DNA of 61,475 nucleotides from DATLSM01 sp049585815 (GTDB lineage Bacteria; Actinomycetota; Thermoleophilia; Solirubrobacterales; 70-9), in NCBI GenBank assembly GCA_049585815.1, contig JBAVAR010000092.1, positions 1 to 61,475 on the forward strand, read 5' to 3'. The translations under genes were made by a program, and so were the position numbers. Under the pieces are notes generated by a model. That model made no database searches. It had not been told where the DNA came from and saw nothing but the letters and a program-made list of their open reading frames with translations. Below, in pieces: positions 24,918-33,756 of this stretch. How positions within the stretch are numbered: the first letter of the stretch is position 1; every line of letters starts with the position of its first letter.

Positions 24918-25676
24918 TTGATTGCAGCGATCAGCACCGATCCGGCGGCAGGCGTCGGGATCTTTGCCGCGCTTGCGGCAGGCGTTGTTTCCTTTCTCTC
25001 ACCCTGCGTGCTTCCGCTGGTGCCGGGGTATCTCTCGGCTGTGACGGGGGTCTCTGCGGCAGAACTCGACAGCGCCGGCTGGCGTCGGGTCCTCGGTCCC
25101 AGCCTGCTCTTCGTCGCCAGCTTCTCGGCGATCTTCATCTTGCTCGGGCTCACCGCGACCGGCTTGGGCACCGCTCTCGAGGAAAACAAGGAATTATTGA
25201 CCAAGATTTCAGGCGCCCTGATCATCGCCATGGGTGTTCTCTTCGTCTCCTCGCTGTTCATCACCCGGCTAAACCGCGAGTGGCACGTTGAGGGGCTGCT
25301 GGCGCGGGCGGGCAAGGGTGGCCCGATTGTCGCCGGAGCCGCCTTCGCGATTGCCTGGACCCCGTGCATCGGCCCCACCCTGGGCGCGATCCTCTCGGCG
25401 GCCTCTCTGTCTGGCTCCGCCGGTCGCGGCGCTTTCCTGCTAGCCGTTTATTCGGCGGGCCTGGCGATCCCGTTCTTGCTCACCGCGATCGCCTTCTCCC
25501 GTATGACCACGGCCTTTGCGGTGGTCAAGCGCCACTACCAGGCGATCGTTGTGAGCGGCGGCCTGATCCTGATCGCGATGGGCGTCCTGATTTGGACCGG
25601 ACAGCTTTTCCAGCTCAACATCGAGGCCCAGAACTGGCTATCGAGCGTTGGATTGAATTTCTGGAGCCAGGTCTAA
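24918..25676 (+). CDS. ccdA: Cytochrome c biogenesis protein CcdA (DsbD-like membrane core)
   Basis: CcdA passes electrons from cytosolic thioredoxin across the membrane to reduce extracytoplasmic thiols, for example during cytochrome c maturation. The 252-residue protein has six or more helices with the two redox cysteines in FLSPCVLPLVPGYLS (near residue 36) and AWTPCIGPTLGAI (near residue 154), the duplicated PC motif of the family. The start is uncertain (TTG 24918 or GTG 24912 or 24873). Other cytochrome c genes are not in the window. Confidence 0.9.
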   Translation: MIAAISTDPAAGVGIFAALAAGVVSFLSPCVLPLVPGYLSAVTGVSAAELDSAGWRRVLGPSLLFVASFSAIFILLGLTATGLGTALEENKELLTKISGALIIAMGVLFVSSLFITRLNREWHVEGLLARAGKGGPIVAGAAFAIAWTPCIGPTLGAILSAASLSGSAGRGAFLLAVYSAGLAIPFLLTAIAFSRMTTAFAVVKRHYQAIVVSGGLILIAMGVLIWTGQLFQLNIEAQNWLSSVGLNFWSQV

Positions 25677-25951
25677 TTGCTGGCCGGCGCGATTGTCTGC
25701 AGCTCCTGACCGACCGCCTCGACCTCCTCCAAGCCGCCCCCGTCCATATCACGGGAGCAGACGATGCGAAAGCGGCCGGTGCCGATCTCGGGATCGGGGA
25801 CCAGGGGAAGGCCGCGAATTTCCTCCCAGCCCAGCCGCTCGACCTCGAACGGGTTCATCCGAACCTGGGCGGCGGGGAACGGGCAGCCCGAGTTGTGCTG
25901 GTCGATCGCTCTTGAGATCGCCTCCAGGTTCTTCACCTCGGCCAAAGCCAT
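25673..25951 (-). CDS. Small protein of unknown function (92 aa)
   Basis: I do not recognise a named family. The protein has a helical start, two cysteines (GCPF and IVCSRD) and a compact pattern MNPFEVERLGWEEIRGLPLV that looks conserved and binding-like. It is soluble, with no membrane segment. The ATG follows TAGACT by 6 nt and the gene ends by overlapping the ccdA stop tail-to-tail by 4 bp, which argues for a real gene. Confidence 0.7.
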   Translation of the reverse strand: MALAEVKNLEAISRAIDQHNSGCPFPAAQVRMNPFEVERLGWEEIRGLPLVPDPEIGTGRFRIVCSRDMDGGGLEEVEAVGQELQTIAPASN

Positions 25952-25957
25952 GGTTGA

Positions 25958-25963
25958 AGTCTA
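25958..25963 (-). promoter_or_regulatory. -10 box of the 92-aa protein gene
   Basis: TAGACT on the minus strand ends 6 nt before the ATG at 25951. Confidence 0.5.
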
Positions 25964-26157
25964 AGGATGGCGGGCCTACCAGAGTGGATCGAGCTCACCC
26001 AGGTGGGGGGCGCCATTGCACCGACAGCTGCGTCAGGCGCTGCGCTGAACTATTCGAAAGAGTCCCTAACCCGCAGGCCTCAGGGCGGACCCCACCCCCA
26101 AGATCGACGCGAAGGCGGCGTATCGGGGTCTCCCCCTGCGCCGACCCCGAGCTTAGT

Positions 26158-26163
26158 TAGAGT
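26158..26163 (+). promoter_or_regulatory. -10 box of dinB
   Basis: TAGAGT ends 7 nt before the ATG at 26171 and decides that start over an in-frame codon at 25967. Confidence 0.5.
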
Positions 26164-26170
26164 TCAGAGC

Positions 26171-27265
26171 ATGAGGGATTGGGCGCACTGCATCGCGCTT
26201 GTCGACATGGACGCCTTCTATGCGTCGGTTGAGTTGCAGCGTCGCCCAGAGCTTCGGGGAAAGCCGGTCATCGTCTGTGGCTCGGGGCCGCGGGCGGTGG
26301 TGACGACGGCCAGTTACGAGGCCCGCAAGCTGGCCGGGATCCACTCGGCGATGCCGGCGGCAATCGCCAGGCGGCGGCTGCCGGAGGCTGCTTTTCTAAG
26401 GCCCGACTTCACCGCCTACCGGGAAGCGTCCGGCCGGGTGATGGAAATTCTGCGCCGCAACGCAGAGGTCGTCGAGGTCGTCGGCCTCGACGAGGCCTAC
26501 GTTGACCTCACCGGACTGTTCTCGCCGAAGGCGAGAATGCGGCGAATCGCGACGGAGATCCGCGCGGAGACGGGTCTTACCTGCTCGATCGGGATCTCCG
26601 AGAACCGATTGCTGGCCAAGATCGTGAGCGAGCTGGGCAAGCCCGCTGGACTTGTCGCTCTCTCGCGGCCTGAGGCGATCGAGCGGTTCGCCCAGCACCC
26701 GCCCCTCCTGATTCCCGGGATCGGGCCGAAGACCGCGACGAAGCTGGAAAGCATGGGCATCGGCAGCCTGGCGCTGCTCGGCGCCCAGGATCCGGTTGCG
26801 CTGACCGAGGCCTTCGGGCCGCGAATGGGGCGCTGGCTATTGAGCCGCGCTCGTTTTGAAGACGACACGCCGCTGAAAGTCACTCGAGAAGCGAAGTCGC
26901 AATCGGCCGAGACGACCTTCGACGTCGACGTCCGCGAGCCGGCCGAGCTGGAAGCCGCGCTGACCGGCCTCGCCGATGAGCTCTGCCGCCGCCTGCGCTC
27001 CCGCGCCCTCGAAGGTCGCACGATCGGGATCAAGGTGCGGCTTGACGACTGGACCAACGTCACCCGCTCTCAGACGTTGGTGGCGCCGACCAATGATCCC
27101 GCCCTTGTCGCCTCGATCGCACTCGAGCTGTTTCGCACCTACCGGCCGCCCCGTCCGGTGCGGCTTCTCGGGGTTCGCATGGCCTCCTTCGGGCAAGGGG
27201 AGGCCGGCGAGGACGCGGCTGGCGGGTCCGGCGAGGAGCAGCTTCAGCTCCTTCCCTCCGATTGA
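26171..27265 (+). CDS. dinB: DNA polymerase IV (Y-family translesion polymerase)
   Basis: DinB copies past damaged bases at low fidelity. The 364-residue protein begins MRDWAHCIALVDMDAFYASVE, giving the first catalytic Asp pair, and has GLDEAYVDLTG with the remaining metal ligands near residue 105. A helix-hairpin-helix IPGIGPKTATKL and a little-finger domain follow. A beta-clamp-binding-like tail QLQLLPS is at the C-terminus. A longer frame from 25967 adds about 68 residues without similarity. Confidence 0.95.
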   Translation: MRDWAHCIALVDMDAFYASVELQRRPELRGKPVIVCGSGPRAVVTTASYEARKLAGIHSAMPAAIARRRLPEAAFLRPDFTAYREASGRVMEILRRNAEVVEVVGLDEAYVDLTGLFSPKARMRRIATEIRAETGLTCSIGISENRLLAKIVSELGKPAGLVALSRPEAIERFAQHPPLLIPGIGPKTATKLESMGIGSLALLGAQDPVALTEAFGPRMGRWLLSRARFEDDTPLKVTREAKSQSAETTFDVDVREPAELEAALTGLADELCRRLRSRALEGRTIGIKVRLDDWTNVTRSQTLVAPTNDPALVASIALELFRTYRPPRPVRLLGVRMASFGQGEAGEDAAGGSGEEQLQLLPSD

Positions 27266-27295
27266 CGCTCCGCGAGCGTCTGCGAAGATTGCCGT

Positions 27296-28747
27296 ATGGC
27301 TGACGACAGGCTGAGCGGGCTTGATTCCTCCTTCCTTCACATGGAGCGCGCCGGGGCGCACATGCACGTCGCCTCGACGATCATCTTCGAGGGCCCACCA
27401 TTGAGCCACGCCGAGTTCCGCGACCACATCGCCTCCCGACTGCACCTGGTTCCGCGTTTCCGCCAGAAGCTGCGCTTCGTCCCCTTCGGCCAGGGTCGGC
27501 CCGTCTGGGTCGATGACCCACACCTCAACCTCGACTACCACGTGCGCCAGACCGCCCTTCCGGCGCCCGGGTCAGAGGAGCAGCTGCGCAATCTGGCGGC
27601 GCGGATTTTTTCGCAGCAGCTGGACCGCACTAAGCCGCTCTGGGAGCTGTGGCTGGTCGAGGGTTTGCGCGACGGGCGTTTCGCGGTTGTCGCCAAGAGC
27701 CACCACGCGCTGGTCGACGGCGTGTCTGGGGTCGACATCACGACCGTCCTCTTTGACCTCGACCGCGAGCCGCCTCCGCCGGCCTCGGCTCCGAGGTGGC
27801 TGGCCAGGCCCGAGCCGACCGATCTCGAGCTGCTCGGCGACGCCTTGCGTGAGCGCCTCACCAGCCCCAGGGAGATCGTGCGGGGCTTCCGCGCGGCACT
27901 TCGGGGCCCGCGTCAGGTCGCACGGGGAATCGGCGCGACTGGCAAGCTGATCGGCGCCGGGATCGCCGCTCCCCCGACACCGCTCAACGTCGAGATCGGC
28001 CCGCACCGGCGCTTCGCTATCGCCCAAACCGACCTCGACGGGTTGAAGCGGGTCAAGGATGCCCATGGTGGCACCGTCAATGACGTCATTCTCTCGATCG
28101 TCGCCGGCGCCCTCGGCAACTACCTGCGCGCCCGCGGACACGACACCGAGGGACTGCAGATGCGTGCGATGGTCCCGGTCAGCGTCCGCGCCGATGAGGA
28201 GCACGGGGCGCTCGGCAACCGGATCGCGGCGATGATGGCTCCGCTGCCGGTCTGGTGTGAGGACCCGGTCGATCGCCTGCGTCTGGTTACCGAGACGATG
28301 GGTGACCTGAAGGCCTCCGGGCAGGCGGTCGGTGCTGAAATCCTGACCAAGATCACCGACTTCGCCCCGCCGACGATTGCCGCCCAGGCCGCTCGGCTGC
28401 AGCCGGCCCAGCGCTTTTTCAACCTCGTCGTCACCAATGTGCCGGGGCCCCAGCTCCCGCTTTACGTCCTTGGGCGCCAGATGGAGTCGATCTTCCCGAT
28501 GGTGCCGCTCGCCCGCCGCCAGGCACTCTGCGTTGGGATCATGTCTTATAACGGCCAGGTCAATTTCGGTCTGATCGGCGACTACGATGCAATGGCCGAC
28601 CTGGACAGCTTCGGACTCGACCTTGAGGCGGCGATCCGCGAAGCCGTGGCGAGCGCGCCGGCAAAGCGCAGGCGGCGGGTCGGGGCAAAGCGTCCGCGCG
28701 CCGAGGAGTCCCAAGAAGCTGTCTTTGCCCCCGAGGCCCCGGCCTAG
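27296..28747 (+). CDS. Wax ester synthase / diacylglycerol acyltransferase (WS/DGAT)
   Basis: The enzyme esterifies acyl-CoA to fatty alcohols or diacylglycerol to make storage lipid. The 483-residue protein has PLWELWLVEGL, the catalytic HHALVDG (His136-His137 and Asp141) and the NDVILSIVAGALGNYL helix, in the expected order of the WES N-terminal and DUF1298 C-terminal domains. The C-terminus ends in a basic, Arg/Lys-rich tail. It lies 30 bp downstream of dinB, with GAAGAT rather than a TANNNT box before its start. Confidence 0.93.
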   Translation: MADDRLSGLDSSFLHMERAGAHMHVASTIIFEGPPLSHAEFRDHIASRLHLVPRFRQKLRFVPFGQGRPVWVDDPHLNLDYHVRQTALPAPGSEEQLRNLAARIFSQQLDRTKPLWELWLVEGLRDGRFAVVAKSHHALVDGVSGVDITTVLFDLDREPPPPASAPRWLARPEPTDLELLGDALRERLTSPREIVRGFRAALRGPRQVARGIGATGKLIGAGIAAPPTPLNVEIGPHRRFAIAQTDLDGLKRVKDAHGGTVNDVILSIVAGALGNYLRARGHDTEGLQMRAMVPVSVRADEEHGALGNRIAAMMAPLPVWCEDPVDRLRLVTETMGDLKASGQAVGAEILTKITDFAPPTIAAQAARLQPAQRFFNLVVTNVPGPQLPLYVLGRQMESIFPMVPLARRQALCVGIMSYNGQVNFGLIGDYDAMADLDSFGLDLEAAIREAVASAPAKRRRRVGAKRPRAEESQEAVFAPEAPA

Positions 28748-28921
28748 CCCCTCGACCCTTCGGCCCGATCCGCGCGCCGATCTGCCAGGGGCCGCCCCCC
28801 TGCTTATCGCCATTCTGCGGGGAGTGGTCAATTCCGCAGACCCGGTGAGGGCGATGACAATCATCGCCGATGGGGCTGAAACGGCCGAGGTCGGGGCACC
28901 GTACCCGGAGCGCTGGGATCC

Positions 28922-28959
28922 CGCCGCCGGGTTTGGGCGCCCTGGCGCTCCCGGCGGCG
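28922..28959. other. GC-rich hairpin between WS/DGAT and nadE genes
   Basis: CGCCGCCGGG (28922-28931) pairs with CCCGGCGGCG (28950-28959) around an 18-nt loop that is itself partly self-complementary. There is no U-tract. It could end the WS/DGAT transcript or lie in the nadE leader. The rest of the 28748-28999 gap shows nothing I recognise. Confidence 0.45.
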
Positions 28960-28999
28960 ATACTTCGCCTGTGTTGACCCCGTTCCCGGCAGGCTTCCC

Positions 29000-30667
29000 A
29001 TGCGCGTAGCCCTTGCCCAGATCAACCCCACCGTCGGCGACATCGATGGCAATGTGGAGAAGATTGCCGAGTGGATCGAGCGCGCCCGGGCCGAGGGGGC
29101 CGAGCTGGCGATCTTTCCGGAGCTGTGTGTGCCCGGCTATCCCGCCGAGGATCTTTACCTGAAGCGCCACTTCATCGAGGCCAACCGGAGCGCTGTCGAG
29201 CAACTGGCGCGTGGGGTGAGCGGGCTTACGGCGCTAGTCGGTTTTGCCGAGCCGGTGATCGGCGGCGGGGACTTCCGGCACGCCCATAACTCGCTTGCCG
29301 TGCTTGCCGATGGCGCCCTGCGTTCGGTCTATCGCAAGAACCTGCTTCCCAATTACTCCGTCTTTGACGAGCAGCGTTACTTCGTGCCTGGTAGTGAGCC
29401 GCTGACGATCGAGGTCGCCGGAGAGATGGTGGGCCTGACGATCTGCGAGGACTGTTGGGTCCAGGGTCCACCGGCCTCAGAAGAGGCGGCGGCGGGCGCG
29501 GGTCTGATTGCCAATCCATCGGGCTCGCCATACCACCGCGGCAAGGGAGCTGAGCGGGAAAAGATGCTCGCCGCCCGCGCCCGCGCCTACGGTTCCTCCT
29601 TTGCCTTTTGCAACCTCGTCGGCGGCCAGGACGAGCTGGTCTTCGACGGGCAGAGCTTCGTGATCGACCCGGACGGGAGGGTGCTCGCGCGCGCCGCCCA
29701 GTTCGAGGAGGAGCTGCTTGTCTGTGAGGTTCCCTCCCCCACCCCGGGTCGCCTCGCCGAGCCCCTTGCCGATCTCGATGAGGTTTACGGCGCGCTTGTC
29801 CTCGGCCTGCGCGACTACGTTGCCAAGAACGGCTTCCGCCACGTCGGGGTTGCGCTTTCAGGGGGGATCGACTCGGCTCTCGTGGCGCTGCTCGCGGCTG
29901 ACGCGGTGACGGCCGAGCGTCTCAGCTGCGTGGTGATGCCATCGCCTCACTCGAGCGCTGAAACTCAGGCCGACGCCCGGACCATCGCCGCAAACCTCGG
30001 CTGCGATCTGCTCGAGATCCCGATCGACGGCCCGATGGAGGCCTATGGGGAGGCCCTCGACCTGCCCTTGGGGGCCAGCGCAGATGAGGCGGCCGCCGCG
30101 CCGCTGCCTCGCGATCCAACCCGGCCCTCTGAGCCCGACCTCGCCGCCGAGAACGTCCAGGCAAGAATCAGGGGCAACCTGATGATGGCGCTCTCCAACA
30201 AACTCGGTTGGTTGGTTCTGACCACCGGTAACAAGAGCGAGATGTCGGTTGGCTACGCGACGCTCTACGGTGATATGGCGGGCGGGTTTGCGGTGATCAA
30301 GGATGTGCCAAAGACGCTCGTATACCAGCTGGTCCGCCGCCGCAACGAGCGCGCCGGGCGTGTGCTGGTCCCCGCCTCGGTGTTGGAGCGAGAGCCCTCG
30401 GCGGAGCTGCGCCCCGACCAGCTCGACAGCGACTCCCTCCCCCCCTATGAGCTGCTCGACCTGATCCTCGCGGCCTATGTCGAGCGCGATGAGGGGCGTG
30501 AGGAGATGATCTCCGGCGGACTGCCGCCCGAAGTCGTGGACGAGGTGATCGGATTGGTCGACCGCTCCGAGTACAAGCGCCGCCAGGCGGCACCCGGGAT
30601 CCGCATCACGCCGAAGGCCTTTGGTCGCGACCGGCGGCTGCCGATCACAAACCGCTTCGGTGGCTAG
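29000..30667 (+). CDS. nadE: Glutamine-dependent NAD+ synthetase
   Basis: The enzyme makes NAD+ from deamido-NAD+ using ATP and glutamine. The 555-residue protein has an N-terminal nitrilase domain with the triad Glu in FPELCVPGYP, Lys in YRKNLLPNYSVFDE and Cys in TICEDCW. The C-terminal synthetase domain has the PP-loop SGGIDSAL (near residue 292) and TTGNKSEMSVGYATLYGD. The ATG at 29000 opens with MRVALAQINPTVGD, the usual start for this family. No TANNNT box is close, so it probably has a 5' leader. Confidence 0.96.
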   Translation: MRVALAQINPTVGDIDGNVEKIAEWIERARAEGAELAIFPELCVPGYPAEDLYLKRHFIEANRSAVEQLARGVSGLTALVGFAEPVIGGGDFRHAHNSLAVLADGALRSVYRKNLLPNYSVFDEQRYFVPGSEPLTIEVAGEMVGLTICEDCWVQGPPASEEAAAGAGLIANPSGSPYHRGKGAEREKMLAARARAYGSSFAFCNLVGGQDELVFDGQSFVIDPDGRVLARAAQFEEELLVCEVPSPTPGRLAEPLADLDEVYGALVLGLRDYVAKNGFRHVGVALSGGIDSALVALLAADAVTAERLSCVVMPSPHSSAETQADARTIAANLGCDLLEIPIDGPMEAYGEALDLPLGASADEAAAAPLPRDPTRPSEPDLAAENVQARIRGNLMMALSNKLGWLVLTTGNKSEMSVGYATLYGDMAGGFAVIKDVPKTLVYQLVRRRNERAGRVLVPASVLEREPSAELRPDQLDSDSLPPYELLDLILAAYVERDEGREEMISGGLPPEVVDEVIGLVDRSEYKRRQAAPGIRITPKAFGRDRRLPITNRFGG

Positions 30668-30726
30668 TTGGCTCGCCCGCCGAGTGCAGGGGCACGTGGT
30701 CGACGCCGGGCTTCAGCGCGAACATC

Positions 30727-31143
30727 TCAGGCGCCCTTGCTGGGTGGCGTTCGGATCGCGACGCTCATCTGGGCCAGCGCGCAGAGCCTGCCCTCGCCAT
30801 CGTTGACTTCAGCCTCCCAAACCCAGGTTGTGCGACCCCGGTGTCGGGCCCGGGCGCTCACCTCAGCATGGCCCTGGGTCAGCGGGCGGATGAAGCTGAC
30901 CGAGATCGACTGCCCCATGGCGATCATTCCCTCCTGGTGAATTGCGAGGGCGGTGGCGCGTGAGCAGACGCTCTCGACCAGGGTTGAGATGACGCCGCCG
31001 TGCAGGAGCCCCTTCGGCTGGCGCAGCTCACCGCGCAACTTCAGACGCACTCGGGCATGGTCGGGGTCAAAGTCCAGCCATTCCGTCCCGAGCAGGCTGT
31101 CGAAATCGGAGTGAAGCGGTGCGTCCTCGCTCATCAGACTCAC
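30727..31143 (-). CDS. Hotdog-fold thioesterase (PaaI / MenI-like)
   Basis: The 138-residue protein is a hotdog thioesterase with the HGGV motif in GLLHGGVISTLVES near residue 48 and a following SVSFIRPL strand, as in acyl-CoA thioesterases of the PaaI and DHNA-CoA groups. The substrate is unknown. It starts at GTG 31143, divergent from the sigma4-like membrane gene, and is convergent with nadE at a 59-bp gap. Confidence 0.85.
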   Translation of the reverse strand: MSLMSEDAPLHSDFDSLLGTEWLDFDPDHARVRLKLRGELRQPKGLLHGGVISTLVESVCSRATALAIHQEGMIAMGQSISVSFIRPLTQGHAEVSARARHRGRTTWVWEAEVNDGEGRLCALAQMSVAIRTPPSKGA

Positions 31144-31191
31144 CCTAGGTTCTTAATCGGATCGCTGCACGGCGGCGACCCTCCTCTGGCA

Positions 31192-31197
31192 TAGGCT
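31192..31197 (+). promoter_or_regulatory. -10 box of the sigma4-like membrane protein gene
   Basis: TAGGCT ends 8 nt before the GTG at 31206. Confidence 0.5.
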
Positions 31198-31205
31198 CTC
31201 GATTC

Positions 31206-32135
31206 GTGGCGCTCACCGACGACCAGAGAGCGATGCTTCGGCTGCTCGCGCAGCGAGAGCAGGGCTATGAGGACATCGCCGCCCTGATGGGACTGAGCAT
31301 CGAGGAAGTGCGCGTCAGGGTCAGGGAGGCATTGGAGGAAGTTGACGAGTCGGCGAAGGCGAGCGAGGAGGCGATCCCGGAGCCCGCAGCCGAAGCAGGC
31401 AAGCCACCAGCGCCCGACTCCGGATCCCCAGCGCCCGCCGATCAGGGTGTCGCGGCGCCCTCGCCCCAGAGGCCTGCCGAGAAACCTGAGGCCGAGCCGC
31501 CCTCCGCGCCCAGGCGACCCTCGCCGAGCCCTCCCCCTTCTGCGAAGCGCCGGCCGGCGATCTCGATGCCCAAGGACCAGCGACTCCTCGCCGCCGCGGT
31601 AGCCGGAGTCGTCGTCGTCGTCCTGATCTTGGTCTTGGCCCTCTCCGGCGGCGGCTCATCGCAATCGAACTCGACGACCAGCGCCCAAACCAATCCCTCC
31701 AACACCACCTCGACCTCCAACCCGAAACTGACGGAGGCAGTCCTCTCTCCGGTCAACGGCGGTAACGCCAGCGGCCACGCGCTGTTCGGGCGGATCAAGA
31801 AGACCGTCGTCCTCCAGGTGGAAGCCAGCGGCCTGGAACCCTCGCCAGCCGGCGAGTCCTACACGGTTTGGCTCTATCGCTCGTCAAGGCTCAGGATCCC
31901 GCTGGCCGCGACCAAAGTCGGAAGTTCGGGCCGACTCACCGCCCAGTACCCGCTGCCCTCCGAAGTGATCGCCTACCTCGCCAGTGGGGCCTTTGACCAA
32001 ATCGATATCTCCCTGACCAAGAACTCAACCCTGGCCGCCTCTCTGGCCGTGGCCAAAAAGCAAAAAAGCGCGCCCAGCTACACCGGAACCGACGTCCTGC
32101 GCGGCACGATCACCGGCCCGTTCGTCAAAAAATAA
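31206..32135 (+). CDS. Membrane protein with N-terminal sigma4-like HTH and RskA-like C-terminus
   Basis: The 309-residue protein starts with a helix-turn-helix typical of sigma-70 region 4 (about residues 4-46: DDQRAMLRLL, YEDIAALMGLSIEEVRVRV). A Pro/Ala-rich linker, one membrane helix (about 126-147) and an STT-rich spacer follow. The outer domain has ESYTVWLYRSS and later GRLTAQYPLPSE, resembling the extracytoplasmic domain of RskA-type anti-sigma factors. Joining both halves in one chain is unusual. Its end overlaps the convergent FAD oxidase gene by 11 bp. Confidence 0.75.
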   Translation: MALTDDQRAMLRLLAQREQGYEDIAALMGLSIEEVRVRVREALEEVDESAKASEEAIPEPAAEAGKPPAPDSGSPAPADQGVAAPSPQRPAEKPEAEPPSAPRRPSPSPPPSAKRRPAISMPKDQRLLAAAVAGVVVVVLILVLALSGGGSSQSNSTTSAQTNPSNTTSTSNPKLTEAVLSPVNGGNASGHALFGRIKKTVVLQVEASGLEPSPAGESYTVWLYRSSRLRIPLAATKVGSSGRLTAQYPLPSEVIAYLASGAFDQIDISLTKNSTLAASLAVAKKQKSAPSYTGTDVLRGTITGPFVKK

Positions 32136-33756
32136 GCTTGCCGGGATTCATGATCCCGCGGGGATCGAGCTGATCCTTGACGGCGCGCAGGACCTCGAGC
32201 CCGGTTGATCCCACCTCCGCCTCCATATAGGGGGCGTGGTCGACGCCGATCGCGTGATGGTGGGTAATTGTGGCGCCAGCGGCGAGGATCGCCTCAGCGG
32301 CGGCGATCTTCACCGCCCGCCACTGCTCGATCTGATGATCACGTCGGACGCGGGAGATGAAGGTGAAGTAAAGCGAGGCCCCGTCGCGGTATGCGTGGGA
32401 GAGGTGACAGAAGACCAATCCAGGCGTGCCCTGGGCAGCGAGGGTGTCGCGGATGGCGGCGCCGACAGTTGCGTGCAGCTCGCCAAGACGCGTCCAGGTG
32501 TGGGAGGTCTCAAGCGTCTCGACCAACGCGCCCAGATCCATCAGGGTGTCGCGCAGATAGGGGCCCTGGTAGCGGCCACGCTGCCAGGAGCGCCCCGCCC
32601 CGGCGCCGAGATAGGCGGCCCCGCCGCGACGCAGGAGGCGGGCGGAGAGGGCGCGACGGCGCGACACTGACTCCCGCTCCCCCTCAAGGCCAATGATGAT
32701 CAGGCAGCCACCGCGCCGACGACGCAGGCCGAGATAACCGCTGAGAAGTTTGGCGGCGATTCCGTCGGGGCCAGCCAGCGCCAGCGATCCCTCTGTCTCC
32801 TCCTCATCGGAGACGCGGATCACATCGGGCAATCCCGGTCCCTGCGCGAGTTGCCGCACGATCTCCGCACCGGCCTCAAAGCTCTCTGCCATCCACCCCT
32901 CATAACGTCGCACCACCGGAGCTGGGCGCACCCTGACCACCACCTCGGGGATGACGCCAAGCGCACCCTCGGAGCCGACGATCAGCTCGCGCAGGGCAGG
33001 CCCTGCGGCCGTATGCGGCGTCTGCAGGGTGCTCAGCTCGCCTCCAGGGCTGAGCAGCCGGATCGAGCTGATGAGCGCGTCAAAGCGCCCATAGCCGCTC
33101 GAGGCCTGCCCGGCGGAGCGGGTGGCGGCAAAACCACCGATCGTCGCGTACTCGAAGGATTGGGGGAAATGGCCGAGGGTCAGCCCCCGCGAGCCGAGGG
33201 CGGCCTCGGCCTCCGGGCCGCGCAGGCCGGCGCCGAGCCGGGCGGTGAGCGAGCGGCTGTCGACCTCGACCACCCGCAGCCGGCTCAGATCGAGGCTGAT
33301 CAGGCGAGCGTGGGCGCCCCGCAGTGGCTCGACCCCGCCGACGACGCTGGTCCCCCCTCCAAATGGGACCACGGCGATGCTCTCCGCCGCACAGCTCTGC
33401 AGCAGACGGCCTATCGCGTCGGCATCCGCGGGCAGGACGACTGCATCTGGAGCCATCTCGAGTCGTCCACGGCGCAGCCTGAGCAGGTCGGTGTAGCTGC
33501 GCCCTGTGCCATGGCGGACGCGGTCCTCGCTGTCGGCAAAGACAGCGTCTTCGCCGACTGCCTCGATCACAGAACGCGGCAGGGGCCGGGCGGGAGGAAG
33601 CTCGAACCGATCGAGGGACTCGGCGCGCTTTTGCGGCTGCAGGTCGCCGAGCCGCTCGCGCAGGAGCGCCTGAGCACCCCCATCAAGCCGCGGCAGGATC
33701 GAGGGGTCCCCCCACCCCCACCACTTCGAGTCCCGCCGCGGTTCGGGCGGGCTCAC
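32125..33756 (-). CDS. FAD-binding oxidase, alkyldihydroxyacetonephosphate synthase-like
   Basis: The 543-residue protein has a PCMH-type FAD domain (VVPFGGGTSVVGG near residue 110) and the segment ATIGGFAATRSAGQASSGYG, typical of AGPS. The C-terminal ITHHHAIGVDHAPYM contains the histidines required in that family. AGPS forms the ether bond of ether lipids; other relatives oxidise glycolate or lactate, so the reaction is inferred. The GTG start overlaps the stop of the SRPBCC gene (GTGA); the frame further upstream is a shadow of that gene. Confidence 0.83.
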   Translation of the reverse strand: MSPPEPRRDSKWWGWGDPSILPRLDGGAQALLRERLGDLQPQKRAESLDRFELPPARPLPRSVIEAVGEDAVFADSEDRVRHGTGRSYTDLLRLRRGRLEMAPDAVVLPADADAIGRLLQSCAAESIAVVPFGGGTSVVGGVEPLRGAHARLISLDLSRLRVVEVDSRSLTARLGAGLRGPEAEAALGSRGLTLGHFPQSFEYATIGGFAATRSAGQASSGYGRFDALISSIRLLSPGGELSTLQTPHTAAGPALRELIVGSEGALGVIPEVVVRVRPAPVVRRYEGWMAESFEAGAEIVRQLAQGPGLPDVIRVSDEEETEGSLALAGPDGIAAKLLSGYLGLRRRRGGCLIIIGLEGERESVSRRRALSARLLRRGGAAYLGAGAGRSWQRGRYQGPYLRDTLMDLGALVETLETSHTWTRLGELHATVGAAIRDTLAAQGTPGLVFCHLSHAYRDGASLYFTFISRVRRDHQIEQWRAVKIAAAEAILAAGATITHHHAIGVDHAPYMEAEVGSTGLEVLRAVKDQLDPRGIMNPGKLIF

